A stretch of DNA of 64,000 nt from Pyrrhosoma nymphula (Eukaryota > Arthropoda > Insecta > Odonata > Coenagrionidae): positions 11,695,501 through 11,759,500 of the forward strand of contig OY754335.1 of assembly GCA_963573305.1 (NCBI GenBank), given 5' to 3'. Positions 1-12,129 of this stretch are shown piece after piece. The notes below the pieces were generated by a model. It was not told the DNA's origin and did not search any database. It saw nothing but the letters and a program-made list of their open reading frames with translations. The position numbers and the translations under genes were made by a program. Each line of letters begins with the position of its first letter. Position 1 is the first letter of the stretch.

Positions 1-1418
1 TTTACAATTGAGGGCAAACTTCTCATTGAAAGAGTTTCGGTCAAACGGCAAAATTAACCGCTTGATCTGTTGCGCGAAGCAGCGAAGTGGACTTGGCAAT
101 CTCATTATGTATTCAACTGATGTTTTGCAACCTCATTACGGCTCACATTCCTTGGGTGTTATTTTGAAAAAGTTCAACTAATCACACGGGTCAAGAAAAA
201 TGTGTTGAATAGGTTTCATTGAACCCGGACACGCTAAAGCATCCTACACCGGGTAAAAATAAAATCTCGTTTCCTCACGTAGTACTGTCAAGTCCTGTAA
301 TCGAACACTGATAATTTTATTTGTGGTATTTCGTACATATTCTTGATACGGTGCATACTATATTCTCAAAATGAAAAGAAGAATATCAAAACGTACCATG
401 AAGTATTATTGCGCCGCGGAAAACGAAAAACTACTTACTCATGTCGTTATGGTATGAATTACAGGAATTAAGTCTGAATATTGAGATAAAAAGTTAACCT
501 CGGAATATTTTTTCATTAAATTTAATTTACAAGTCGTGTATCATGAAAAAGAAAATCTTCTTGAGAGAAACAGCAGATTTTATCAATCGTTAATGTTGAT
601 CGACTGATTAAGTTACGGATCAAATGAGACTGATACTTTCAAGACTTTATCAGATCATCAGATCTCGGGTTTGACATATCAGACTATTTAATGACGAAAC
701 CTACGTCTACAGCGTAGAATTCAGCATTATTTTTTTTGTGCAATCCTTCATTCTGTCGCAGTTAATCTTGGTGTTCATGATGATGAAATCCATTTCCCCA
801 AAACTTCAGAATATTCTTTTTCCTCGGCCGAGCAATGAATGTTTAAAATGTCCAATTTATACAAGGGTTCAAATTTGATATATTAACGTGAGGGAAATTC
901 CAAAGCCTTCATTATTAAAATATTTCGAGTATTGATTGAGATGAGTGGTTATGGTACTATATATGTAACTCGACGTAATTATTACCGACATCTCTAATCT
1001 ATCCACCACCCTTGTTCTTAATAAAAAATGTTTTCTGTAATTTTCAAAGAATGTTTTTACACTTTACTCTTACCGGTGGCGTGAGAGAACTGTGGCAGCT
1101 AAAACTCTACTGCATTTTGTAGGCAAACCCTTTACTGTAAAACATTTTGTTTGTCTTGTGGAAATCGCATGTTTGAGACGGGAATAGGGGAGCCTCGTTA
1201 TCCTGGAAAGGCGTCGTCCCGAGGGTTTCTTGTCCCAGGGTATTCTTTCTAGCCTCTCCCTTTCGATCTCCCGCATTTACCGTCGTATCTTCTCCGTTCT
1301 CATCACTGTGGGGAGTCCCGGATCGTCGTTGCGGTAATAACAAGGAAGAGGGGAAAAACTAATCGGGAATTTAAGTGTGGCTCCTTACCTGGCTGAAATA
1401 GATAGCCAGTAGTAGATA
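1..1418. other. AT-rich stretch with no recognisable gene
   Basis: I see only short chance reading frames here. Around 1057-1110 there is a weak resemblance (a GAGAGAACTG-GGCAG word) to the dispersed repeat described at 4823, but it is too diverged to call a copy. No RNA gene, TIR or target duplication was found. Confidence 0.5.
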
Positions 1419-1901
1419 ATGGTAGAATACCTGCAGATGCAACTATTCTACTATTTTCGGTGTAACATATATGATTCTATAGCAAAATATATGCATTGTA
1501 GTAGCACGAGAAGAAATCAGTTCTTAGAGGTGTGGAATTTGTATATCTTGACGGAATTTTACGTGCGTGTCATCGATTCGTATGCATATTGTGAAAATAT
1601 GTTTTTAAATATAGTGAAAATCTCAATTTTCATAATATTGTGCCTAACATACCTTTTTATGAGTTACCCCAGAAAAGATCGCTACAATTATTTCGCTGAA
1701 AAACTCATTTTTTCTACAAATTACACAAATTATTATCGTAATTTTTATAGAACTACCTGTAGCATTTACCTTGAGGTAATTTTGCTACTGTGGCATTACC
1801 CTGTGATAAATAAATTGAAGAAGTATGTTTTTAGCAAAGGTTTACCTTCCTATTTTTATGGCATTTCGCGAAATATAAACGAACATAGAAAATTGGAATG
1901 A
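1419..1901 (+). CDS. Unusually long hypothetical ORF, 160 residues, unrecognised
   Basis: An uninterrupted frame from ATG at 1419 to TGA, in sequence where stops should occur about every 13 codons. The translation is rich in Tyr (22 of 160), Phe, Ile and Asn, which is also what random AT-rich DNA yields. One hydrophobic run lies near residues 65-80. I recognise no domain, signal peptide or zinc-binding pattern. It could be an exon, part of an unknown mobile element, or chance. The length is its only support, and neither splice signals nor a neighbouring gene back it up. Confidence 0.15.
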   Translation: MVEYLQMQLFYYFRCNIYDSIAKYMHCSSTRRNQFLEVWNLYILTEFYVRVIDSYAYCENMFLNIVKISIFIILCLTYLFMSYPRKDRYNYFAEKLIFSTNYTNYYRNFYRTTCSIYLEVILLLWHYPVINKLKKYVFSKGLPSYFYGISRNINEHRKLE

Positions 1902-1981
1902 GGAATTACCTTCAATTTTCTCTCGTTAGTCTCGCCATTACAGTATAGGGTTTGAAAAAAATTGAGTTACAATATGGAAAA

Positions 1982-2270
1982 AGGTTTTATTGAAGTAGAG
2001 CTATTTAACGTTTTTCGTTCTTTAAAACTTATCACAAAATTAGGTTTTATGAAACTTTCAATAATAAGCAAGCTCACTTTTGAAAAATAAACTGCTCAAT
2101 AACTTATTTGACGAAGTTTTTATCGAAGTAGAGGAAAATCTCGTCTTTAAACTTTTTTTCGTTCTTAAAAACTTATCACGAAATCAGGTATGATGACATT
2201 TTTAATAATGAGCAAGCTCACTTTTGAAAAATAAGCTGTTTAATAGCTGATTTCACAGCGTTTTACGGAA
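1982..2270. repeat. Two-copy tandem duplication, period about 144 bp
   Basis: The word AGCAAGCTCACTTTTGAAAA occurs near 2067 and again near 2211. It is flanked in both copies by matching upstream text: a TT-rich stretch, GAAGTAGAG, TTTTTCGTTCTT and ACTTATCAC. The copies differ by scattered substitutions and small indels, so the duplication is old. No coding content is seen. Confidence 0.75.
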
Positions 2271-2944
2271 GAGCTAAAGTTTATTAACAGGCATTTAAAA
2301 GTTGTTGTTTCAGGCTTAATTTTATGGAATAACATCATAAATGAAAATGACTGGCAATTTTCATTTATAAAAGGCATTTAATGGGATTGATCCTTTACAT
2401 AAGTACGTGAACCTGTTAATCATGCCCCGTTACATTAGAGCCTTACTTTTCATAAATGCAGTAGCCGCATGACTATTCTTCCGTTATGCCCGCTTTTGGG
2501 GGGCACAACTTCCCATCCATCATCTTCCCTGTTGATAAAAATGCCTATTCTCTTTCTCCCGATAATGCGCTCGCAAAAAGTTCTCCAAAGCATTATCTTT
2601 ATTAAGAAAACGCGATTATTTTACTTAATTTTCAATATTTTCAATTCATTTTTCCACTCGATGTAGTTACCGATTCCATTTGGTTTTGTTTGACATGAAA
2701 TCTACCCCATCTTTTGCTATCGATGGCACTTTTTTGCATAGTTCCTTCTCTAGCCCGAAGTACTTCCAACCTATCTTCGTCTTGCGCGATACTCCTCCCC
2801 CCCTTCCCCACTCCCCCAATCTACTCACGCAGCATCCTAAAATATATATATTTTGTAAAGTGATAGTTTTCTCCATTTTCAAAGCGATGATACCTGTAGT
2901 TTTTTGTTCATCCCCCCATTACTAAATAGACGTGTGTTCCATTT
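2271..2944. other. Unannotated AT-rich stretch
   Basis: Only short frames are present. A C/T-rich patch lies near 2790-2825. Nothing recognisable was found. Confidence 0.5.
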
Positions 2945-3190
2945 TTCATACGCGGGTAATATTGCATGTCGTCGGTAATGAAACGGAAGATTCCTCAAAG
3001 AGATGAGTCAGTTACGCAATAGAGGAAACATTTGAATTGCCTCTCTGCTGTCACAGTGACGCCGTTATTAACTCCGAGAGCTATAGTCGGGAAGCTAAAC
3101 GGAGCAATTATCGCGGTGAGTTTATTCTTGCGGCGAAGAAAAATACCAATTTTATTCCTGTTCGAAATGAATCCGGAAATGTGAGCTGAG
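2945..3190. repeat. Unclassified dispersed repeat X, copy 1
   Basis: It shares an ordered series of words with 4823-5112 in the same orientation: TTCATACGCGG, GGTAATGAAA, TTGCCT followed by GTCACRGT, a GGAGT/AACTCCG region, TTTATTCT and TTCGAAAT. Identity is patchy (perhaps 60-70 percent) with indels. No TIR, tRNA promoter box or coding frame is visible, so the class is unknown. It may be a degraded MITE or SINE family, or a segmental duplication. Confidence 0.5.
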
Positions 3191-3841
3191 AAAAAGGTTA
3201 TGAAAAACCTCCTAACTGTGGGCTTGACTTGAATTCTGTAAATATGGGCGTTTTCCTCTGAAGCGCCTTTCCATGCCGGTCTGGGTGACCCCTAAAAATC
3301 ACGGTTCAGGTTTCGATTAGGGTGAGCTTTGATAGTCGCACAAGGACGTCAATCAGTTCTCCTACTAGATCTATCTTATTTCATGATCAACTTTTATGGC
3401 TCCGTATAATTACCATCAATTTTCATCCCAGACGAGTAACGTTTAATCTTTTCCCCCATACCGTGCACACATTACACCATACAGTGCATTTTGTAAAGGA
3501 AAATTGATTCTTTCGATGCATTGACAGTATGTGCAGTGCTTTTTTACTGCTAGATTTAGTTACTCATCCAGGATTGGTTTGGATGGAAAACGAAGTACGT
3601 CCACCCATTCCTATGCAATCGCAGTCTCAACTGTAGTCTCATACTTCTTCACATCTTGGTTTTACTCGGGTTGAATAATACCATTAGTAAATAAAATCCT
3701 TTTCCTATTTCCTCACTCTGCCTTGTTCACATAGTATCCTCAAAAATGTCCTGCATAATTAGAAGAGAGATTAAACTATTTTAAAATGGGATTATTTGAA
3801 ACTGTTTACTTAAGTATTATGTCTGGTCTTTAGAGCGGTAT
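3191..3841. other. Unannotated stretch
   Basis: No recognisable gene or repeat. Reading frames are short and both strands carry frequent stops. Confidence 0.5.
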
Positions 3842-3852
3842 GGATCTAAAAA

Positions 3853-4097
3853 GGGGGAGCATGGTGGCCTAGTGGATAGAGTGCTTGGCTACTGATCGCA
3901 TGGTCCCGGGTTCAAATCCAGGTGAAGCCTTTGGACGTCCCTGAAAAAATCCTCGGTGTGAGAGGTGGGCCAGGGAAAGGAACTGGCCCCCCTACCCTGA
4001 ATGTGTGTAATTCACACGCCTGTGGCTTAGTCCGGGGTAATCTCTACTCTCACCTATCAAAAACCAACCTTCGGGTTGAATCACTGAGTAGAGTAGA
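3853..4097 (+). mobile_element. tRNA-derived SINE, complete copy with 11-bp target-site duplication
   Basis: The head contains RNA polymerase III internal promoter boxes. The A-box-like TGGCCTAGTGG lies at about 3865 and the B-box GGTTCAAATCC at about 3909. The body is shared with the minus-strand copy at 57811-58053, and both copies end at the segment reading CCAACCTTCGGGTTGAATCA. The copy ends in a short GAGTA repeat. It is flanked by direct repeats GGATCTAAAAA at 3842-3852 and 4098-4108, the hallmark of LINE-mediated insertion. It encodes no protein and would depend on a partner LINE, which is not identified here. Confidence 0.93.
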
Positions 4098-4109
4098 GGA
4101 TCTAAAAAT

Positions 4110-4822
4110 CTAAAAAATAAATGTGTTTCCATTCTTAGTGCACGGATAGTGAGTGCTGGTTGGCTATGAAATATTCCTCGAAAAAATGCTAGTATATGCA
4201 ATAAACAACTGATGACATTCGTTTTACCCCCACGGTGAAGCCTATAATGCGTTCAAATTAGATATCTGAAGCTAGGGTTCGTGCCACTATCCACCATTAT
4301 ATGTACGAATTACGTTTATCCCATATTTACAGCATTTTAATTCAATCCTGAAATTCACCTTCTAAAAAAATTAATTTTTAACCCAAATTAAAAAAAAATA
4401 ATTAATTTCTATTCTTCAGATGGAGTGTGTCCAAAATTAAACAGCGGCTCCAGTGCCCACGGGTGGCTAACACATAATTGGGTGGCATAATTGGTCATGA
4501 AAGATTCCACAAAGAGGTGTGGAAAATAGTCAATTGAGTGAAAAATGGAAACTTGTGAATTGCGCTTCGCCTTCTCGACGTAGCCGTTATTGTGTAAAGA
4601 AAGGTATATGCAGCGAATATTCAAATAGAAGGACACGAATCACAAAAATACGTGTTTAATGGAGAAATCGGTAAATTGTCCTTCCACCTCCACCCGAATC
4701 TTGGCCGCATTTCAAAATTCTTTAAGTTATTGATGGTTTACGAAAATAATATTATCTTACTCCATCTATTAAATGAAGCATATTCTTCAGAACAGTAAGC
4801 ATTCAAATTAAACAACTTTTTC
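4110..4822. other. Unannotated AT-rich stretch
   Basis: Nothing recognisable. Short frames on both strands look like chance. Confidence 0.5.
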
Positions 4823-5112
4823 AGTCTTCATACGCGGTTGATGTGGGTCATTGCTGGTAATGAAATAAAAGCTTTCACGAGAGAACTGAGGCAGGTAATA
4901 AAAGCAGCTTACGAGTTGCCTTTTGGCCGTCACGGTTTTTCCGATATTGCATGAACAATTAAACTAGTGTTCATTGCATCGATTTAGTCATGACTGTTGC
5001 TAATTCCATGCGGCGTTACTCCGGAGAAAGTCGAAACACGCTGTTAGGACGGTGATTTTATTCTAGTGAGGAATCCAAATAACGAACTTTTATTCCGATT
5101 CGAAATAGAAAA
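4823..5112. repeat. Unclassified dispersed repeat X, copy 2
   Basis: Same-orientation relative of 2945-3190; the shared words are listed there. This copy is longer because of an insertion around 4935-4990. No boundaries with target duplications could be fixed. Confidence 0.5.
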
Positions 5113-5229
5113 TTCAATCTAAAAAGAGAGCTCCGTTTACATCGTTCAATTGCAGATATTTTGGTCCGTATTTATATATGAAAAAATCTAAAAAAAGAAC
5201 AGAATTGTGCATCTCGTAATACAGGGAAC

Positions 5230-6310
5230 TACTTGGCTCCCTTTCACCCTCATGGTGAATTGGTTACCACGAAAGAATCAAGTGACGATTCGCGACAGGT
5301 AATGCTATTGCTGATAACGACGTGTTTGACGGGAGTGCAGCCGGGGACCCGTCTGTCTCAGTCCCCGCCGGAACCTCAGTGGTACTCACCGGTGAGATCC
5401 CAAGCGCCGATGGACAAGCTACCGGCGACTGCTCGCTCTTCCACACCCAAAGATCCCTTTCGACCTCTCCTCCTCGGAGAAGCGCGGCTCGGAGAAGTTT
5501 TTCTCTCGTCGTCCTCAGGTTGGAGTGTAGCCGGCCGGGCTGTCGCGGACTTGGGTGCCGGGTGTTGTGTTCGAAGGGGTTTGTGGACTCCGGACCAAGA
5601 GGGGATGCCGTGAAGCTTCACGGGGGGGGATATTTTTTTCGGCGAAAAAAGACGTCTTCTCTTGAGAATGTCTCGGTCTTGACGGGTTGCTGGTCGCGTT
5701 GGTGTCAGGAGCGCAGTTGGGAGGATGCGGTCGGGCCGACGCTGATTGTTGGAGTGAGATTCGGTGCGGTGTAAGGCGGTCCTTTTGTACTCGCGGCCCT
5801 TCCCCTACTGCCCCCTCCCTCCTTCCCCTTCTCCCGCCGCCCACCCCCTCTGGTGAGAACTATCCGCGTCTCCACACGGTCCTCACCCTTCACCTTCCGC
5901 CGACCTCTCTTCTCTTCCCCTGCCCTTCTCTCTTTGCCTTCCCTCCTGTTGCGCGCCATCATCCCTTCTCCCCCCCCCCATCATCTCCCACGCCCGCCCG
6001 GAGGGGTGCGCTGTGCGGTGGTGGAGGTAGCGGTGGCCAAGAGGGAGGAGGGGTGTTGTGGGTGGATTGGGGGAAAGAGGGGGGCTTGAAGGTGGTGGAG
6101 AGGTGTATGGAAGGGGATGAGGGGGTGTTGTGTGTGTGAGTGTGACTGCCTCTCGCATCACACTCCCCCATCCACCCCCGCTCTCTTTCTCTCCCATCTT
6201 TCTTTCTCGACCTTTCTTTCACCAAGTCTTCTCTCTTATGTTTCAACGATGTCTTCGAATTTTTTAGCTTTCCAACGTCTCCCTTGTTACCCATCTTTCC
6301 CGAGTGAATG
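5230..6310. other. GC-rich, CpG-containing island with C/T-rich plus strand
   Basis: GC content rises sharply compared with both flanks. CpG is frequent at about 5330-5800, and the plus strand becomes almost purely C/T across 5800-5990 and 6160-6230. Long frames are open on both strands at once (for example 5322-5774 plus and 5515-5844 minus). That is expected when stops are rare and does not by itself indicate a gene. Possible roles are a promoter or first exon of a gene lying elsewhere, or a GC-rich repeat. TACTCACCGGTGAG near 5381 contains splice-donor-like text on both strands. No protein similarity was recognised. Confidence 0.4.
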
Positions 6311-8127
6311 ACATCGTGGTGCAGTTGAATCGGTTTCGTGGTTTAAATGCTCTGTTCGCACTCTTCGACTATTCAGAATTCATGAAATTAATTGTGTACT
6401 TGGATTCTCGCTGCTCCTACCATTAACATTGCAACGTAGTGTCTAATTTAATATATAAATTATGACGGAAATGTAACATTCACGCCAGAGGCTGTAATGG
6501 AAACGGCGACCTTTAAGTTTCCAATCTGGCGCGTTACCAGCGCGATAGCCGCGACCAAAATTCGTCCGCTGATACTTGCTACGGTACGTACTATTTATTC
6601 CCTAACCTTTTCTCGTTTATCGCTGTAGGTAATCCCTCTAGTGATGGTTAATGGTGATTTGGTAGGTGTGGTGGATTGAGTATTTTCATTCCTCGTCTCC
6701 TCACTTTGTCGACTTTTCTTTCATTCCCGAGTCTCTCTCCATCCTCGATGATGCTTTTGAACTTTTACTTTTCTTCAATCCAAATCTGCCCATCGTGAGA
6801 CAGAGACGTGCCATCATAAAGTAATCTAATCGGTAGTAGTTTTGATGTCGTTTTCTTGCACTATAACGAGCCAGATTTCGTCCTTCTAAGGTATTCACGA
6901 TACCCACCAAATCATGCGTTGTTGCTCTTTTCGCCTTTAAGTTTGCTAATGTTCTCTGGTGCGCCGTGTTTATATCCTGGATCTCTTTCTTTCCTATCGA
7001 TCTTTTCTTCATCACAGACGTATTCTCTCTTCTTTCTCAGCAATGTATTAGTATTTTTTTTAGCTTTCCTCGGTACCAAGTTAAGTTGCACACCTCTCCC
7101 AAGAGCATACGATCTAGGTGCTGTCAATTCGTTCCTGTGATATTAAGGTAGATTTCTTGCCCTTCGAAGATTCAGAATCAATCGTAATATCTGTTAATCT
7201 GTGTTTTTCATTTTATCACGGAATATTTGTCTTTAAAGAAACCAGCGGCACTTGAGTCGCTATGTTGGCTGGTTACTAGTCTAGTTAATGCGATTGGTTC
7301 CAGAATCAGTTCTTCGAAATGTGCTGTAGTACTCATCGTTAGTACCTACACCTCGTTTCACTGTACTGCTTCCTACTTTTTTCTGAAGCTCTGGTAGCTA
7401 ATGGCCAGGAATTTCTCTTGCTCTCCAGTCGTTCTTTCCTTTATACACCTCCTGTCTTCTTCGCCGATATCTTTCAAGTTCTACTGTCTCTCGGCGTCCA
7501 CATTAGTTCATCACTCACGAGTGCAGGCGACTGTGGTTCAATCAGTTCTCTCCTAAGATATTCTTCCACAATCTTCGACGAAAATGACAAACTGTATTAT
7601 AATCCAACCTATCGCAATATAAATTGGCATATCAATTAAACCACATGCAATATAAAACGGCAATGAGATATTAATATTAAAAAATATAAGATTGACATCT
7701 ATTTGACACTATAACATTTTAGCATTAAAATATTTTCAATTACAAAGCATTTATATATAAATTATAGTTATCTAATCAATAAACTTTTTTTTAATTGTCT
7801 GACATCTAACAATTGTATAGATTTATGATTTGTGATTAGTTATTCTAACAAAAGTTTAAAAAATACATGTACCGACTTTATATTTTTAGTGATAGACGTG
7901 GGGTTGAGGGTCGAGTTAGAATGATATCTAGAGTACTTTCTTGTCTTTACCTCGTCTATTCCTCACCGGCGTCGTAGAAATTTTAGCACTTTTTCGCCCC
8001 TAAGCTACCCATTTACCTAATAACCACTCTAATGCTTGCCATTGTGGGGCAATGAAACCAGTCCTGGTTTTTAAACGCTGTCTTCTCGCACGTAAAAAAT
8101 CCTGAATCCGTTCTAGTGATCTCAATA
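6311..8127. other. Unannotated stretch with minor open frames
   Basis: Minus-strand frames at 6701-7015 and 6912-7127 are Lys/Arg-rich and unrecognised. I cannot rule out a decayed retroelement, but no RT or endonuclease motif is visible. The part after 7650 is very AT-rich. Confidence 0.4.
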
Positions 8128-8159
8128 CTTTCCGGCGTTACTCGGTGGAACCGCCGCAT

Positions 8160-8389
8160 AATGAACATTAACAATAACTTTGTAAGCTTCACAAAAAATG
8201 TCAATGGTACAACCGGTTTCGCCAGTTACGGAATCTACAGGTATACAGTCGGCCGCGGCGGTAGGAACAAGTGGTATATATGATACCACTTGTTCCTACC
8301 GCCGACTATATACCTAACTAACTGACGAAACCGGTTGTACCAATAATATTTTTTTTGTGAAGCTTACAAAGTTATTGTTACTGTTCATT
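8160..8389. mobile_element. Fold-back element made of inverted PLE-type tails
   Basis: The two halves are near-perfect inverted copies, about 115 bp each, meeting at about 8280. Read outward from the centre, each arm runs CTGRCGAAACCGGTTGTACC, then an AT-rich stretch, then TGTGAAGCTTACAAAGTTAT. The GAAACCGGTTGTACCA-type segment resembles 3' termini of arthropod Penelope-like elements, as I recall that family. No coding sequence is included. A flanking word, CCGGCGTTACTC followed by GTGGAAC, sits just outside the left arm and recurs beside the fold-back at 27573. Confidence 0.7.
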
Positions 8390-11300
8390 CCATTCTAGAA
8401 GTCGTTGCTAAATTGAGGTGTGGTCCTCCATCAGTCTAGGTAACACTTCACCGTCCAACCTAAATCCACCTTTGGATTGCTTGACCTGCGTCTAACCAAC
8501 CTTTCTCCCGTGACCAAGAATCCACTCTCGTTAGGTGTCGCGATACGTAGGTGTACTATTATCTCACTGATTTTTTCTCTCGCATAATTTTACACACACT
8601 CCCTTTGCACACAACGACGTGACAAGGATCAGATCCGTCAGGGTTTAGCTCTCATCCTTTTCCGCTTCGAAAATCCGGAATCCATTCCCAAAAAATAGAA
8701 GTCAAGGTTTGCACCATTTCTACCTTTCTTTGCGGGTGCTTCTCGAAGCCAATTATCCTTCATTCGGCCTCGTTTGAAAACTCTTGCAGTAATTCTATTG
8801 CACTAATGGGCTTGACTCTCTCTATTTCTTTGCGTTCTCATAATTAAGAGTATCACTGTGATTTTTTCCAGCTGATCTTGATTGGTTTGAGATACGATGC
8901 TAATTTTTGACATTTAATGTCAACTTCCATGTGCGCATATGACACTTAGACGGGACATTTCCACGCTGCCCTTTTTCGAAATTTGATTTTATTCCTCGTC
9001 CTTTTGGGAGTTTATGGACATTTATGATCCGTGATGACTACTTCTCTGAGGTTTTTAAAATTTTCCACGCAATGATAAATTTTCCCTTGAATAACTAAGC
9101 GGGAGTGGTTATGAAACCTTGAGATGTAGATACTCCAGAAAAATGAGCATAAATCTTGAGTCAATGTAACCATGGCTTTTCATAATGAATTCCCGCAAAG
9201 ACATTCATTAAGTACTGATACACAGTTCACCTGACGTTAAATCAAAGAATGTGATTTCCCAAGTTCAATCTCATACCCGCGAAAGCTTGAATGAAACTTG
9301 AAAGTAGATTAAGCGCTCTTTAGGAGGGACCCCTGTGGTAGAAAAAATGAATACAATTTTCACTTTCATTCACTCCACACATTTCATTGACTAGGGGTGC
9401 AGCATTGAAAAGAAGGCTCATATGGAGCAAAAAAACTTATTCATATGTGTAAGGAAGTTTTCTATCTGTGTTTTGCTTGATAAGTAAGAGAAGCATAAGA
9501 GCCTGAACCGATATTAATTTGGCTTGGCTATTTTGGTAATTGGTCAACAACTGAGGTAATTTTCACCATTAAAAACTGGCGCGTAGGTTGAAATGTGATA
9601 AATCGTTGGAGAATTAGAGAGACCCGGCATCAGCATTTGCCTACACTTGACGTATGGGTCTAATGTGTAACGTCCTATCCGACTGAAAAGTACCTCGCTA
9701 ATGGTATTAGCCACACAACACACAACTTGAGGATCGAGCGTCAACTGAAACATCTCTTCCACTGCCAGGATCGGAACCCTAGTTTACAGTCGGGAAGCCA
9801 GGACTCGAGCCACCAGAACTAATCCGATTCCCACGAAACGCAATCTTTAACTTTTACCGAAATAACGCTCCTCTCGGAAATGCTGCATTCTCTCTTCACT
9901 TACTCTGCAAACTTTCCTGAAATTGAAATTAATGAAATTTCGTCGATCAATTATTATTCTTTGGCCACTGCATAGTCTTTTCACCAATTATTCAAGGAAT
10001 GGAACGGAGGAGCCTACGCAGTGCAACTACATTTCATTCTAGAGGAGAAATCTCAAATAGAATTTCTTTGGTCTTTTGTCTTACGGCTGTAGTTGTATTC
10101 GGCATTCAACCTCAACTCTATGTGGAGAACCCTTTCAGTGTGGAAAGTTTGACTCAAAAATCAGGAAATGAGGCGAAATATCAAAGCATGTGTAATTTCA
10201 ATGTGTTTATCCTGTCGAATTATGTGATGCTTCTTGAGTTCTGTGGTTCAAAAGTGCACTAATTCTCCCGTTTCATATTTTAATAATAGTTGTACATTTT
10301 CAATGATTTGTGTTTCTATGCAATCTTTTTCGGCCATGTCGAATTCCCTTCGGATTTTTGTACAGTATCAAGCTGCCGCAAAGTAGGGCGCAAATGGCTT
10401 CATGAATTCCGAATTTTGGAACGGAATAAGTCCATTTTCTTTAGTTTCTCAACCCGCTGCTTCAAAGGACCCTAAAAGGGTTTATACTATAAATGAGGGA
10501 AAATTATATTACGTTTAAGACAACAGAAAAAAATCCTATGAGATATTGAGCCAGGAATTTCATATGGGTCGAGATTAATTGGACTGGTCGAGATACATTG
10601 GCTTTCTTTCTATTACCATATAAGTCGTGCGCAATGTGATTGCGTTGGGAAATTAGTAACGAGAGCGCGAAGTATAGGAGTGGTTATTTTCGTTGTGTAT
10701 GCTATTTAAATGGTATGAAAGAAGCTTTTTTCCCTAATTTGATGTTTTGTAAAAATTTATCATGAGAATAGGAGGGCATAAACGGAAACAATTGCATCAT
10801 TTTCTTCATTTTGCTTCTGAAGCACACTGAATAAAATTAACATAGTTCACTGGAAATTAAACGGTCAACTGCGTAAACATAATAGGCTTAAGTTAACAGA
10901 GCTGGAACTAATGATAAAGAAGATAAGAAAAGATTAGTTTGGAAGAATAAATTTGAGGTATTCGAGGTCTTATTTCTGTATTATAAAGGTTAACGTGGGA
11001 GGTAATGAAAGAAGGGAGTACTAAGCACTGCTGGGAGAGATAGTAGTGTGCCCTTGAAAGTGAAATTATGCACCAGTACCAGCACTTACTGGTTGAACAC
11101 TAAATAAGTGAATTAATTAATCACAGAATTCAATGTAATACAGCACTACGGCGACGCATCTCAGCTACCGAGGTTGAACTGTTCAATTCTCGATATCTCA
11201 TGAAGATTTTCCCAAAATTCTCTCCATTCCTCTGGATAGATCAGAATCACAGTGTACTGTACGTTATGGGCAAGAGATAATGAATTTGTTGCGATACCTT

Positions 11301-12129
11301 CTAATATGAAGCATCTATCGGCCTAACCACCTCGAATGTCCATTTCCCGTTTCACAATTGTTATGAAAGTTAGTTGTTATTTCGAAATGCAATAGATTGA
11401 GCGGTCATTGTAAAAATTGAAGGAATAACGAAGGTTGCGGAGGGTCAACAGTAAAGATTTTTAATTCTGCTTTCAAGGTCCGATTGTCCAAGGTCGGTTA
11501 ATTAGCCAATTGTGGCTTTTGAACCTGGGGTGGTTGCATGTATATTGCGGGAAAAGAGTGAAAATTTCCTGTAAACACCTATCACACATTATTTTCGGGA
11601 ATAAAAGAGGTTAAAATTTCGTAACATTCCATCGCAATGTCATTTGGTACTGAAGATAAACCTGCAACCACAGTTTTTGCAAAATTCACATGACAAAGAA
11701 ATTTTGGGTTTGGGATTGTACTTCCACATTATCAGTGGGGTGATGTTTAGGGCTGCCATTCCGGAGGTTGCAGTATGGATACTTATCGTCCTAGTCCGTG
11801 TTTGTAACTAATGCTCAAATGGATGTAAGAAAATGTCTTTCTATTGGGGATCACTTTCGCAAAGTATGAAATCATTTTATTTCAACTCTAAAACGTCTAT
11901 GCACATACATAACGAAGCCAGCGACAAATTTTGCGATGTGTTATGTACGAAAAATTGGTGCTGATTTGTAAATAATTTATTGGCTGCGACGTGAAAGAGC
12001 GGATCTTTGGTGTTGAAGGATAAGTGAAAGGAAGAGGCATGAGAATTAATTAGGAATGGTTGATGGTGGAATGAATGAAGGAGACAATAACGAAGAAACA
12101 TACCATTGTAGCACTATTAAGATGTGATG
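8390..12129. other. Long stretch without recognisable genes
   Basis: AT-rich with only short frames. The sole structured item is a tRNA-like B-box relic at about 9745-9830, listed separately. No TIR pair, retroelement protein motif or RNA gene was recognised. Confidence 0.45.
9745..9830 (-). repeat. Possible degraded tRNA-derived SINE head
   Basis: On the minus strand the text reads CTGGTGGCTCGAGTCCTGG and later GGGTTCCGATCCTGG. These are spaced roughly like A and B boxes of a tRNA-like promoter but match imperfectly. No body or target duplication was found, so this may be chance. Confidence 0.25.

Noticed and set aside
3853..3930. tRNA gene at the SINE head
   Set aside because: It belongs to a 245-bp unit with a target duplication and a sister copy, and the anticodon arm is not well formed.
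5322..5962. Overlapping ORFs of 80-150 codons on both strands in the GC-rich island
   Set aside because: Open frames on both strands at once are a product of high GC. No family similarity was recognised, so I kept only the composition feature.
6701..7127. Minus-strand basic ORFs as a LINE nucleic-acid-binding protein
   Set aside because: There is no zinc knuckle, RT or endonuclease motif in any frame nearby. The Lys/Arg content could come from the A/G-rich strand.
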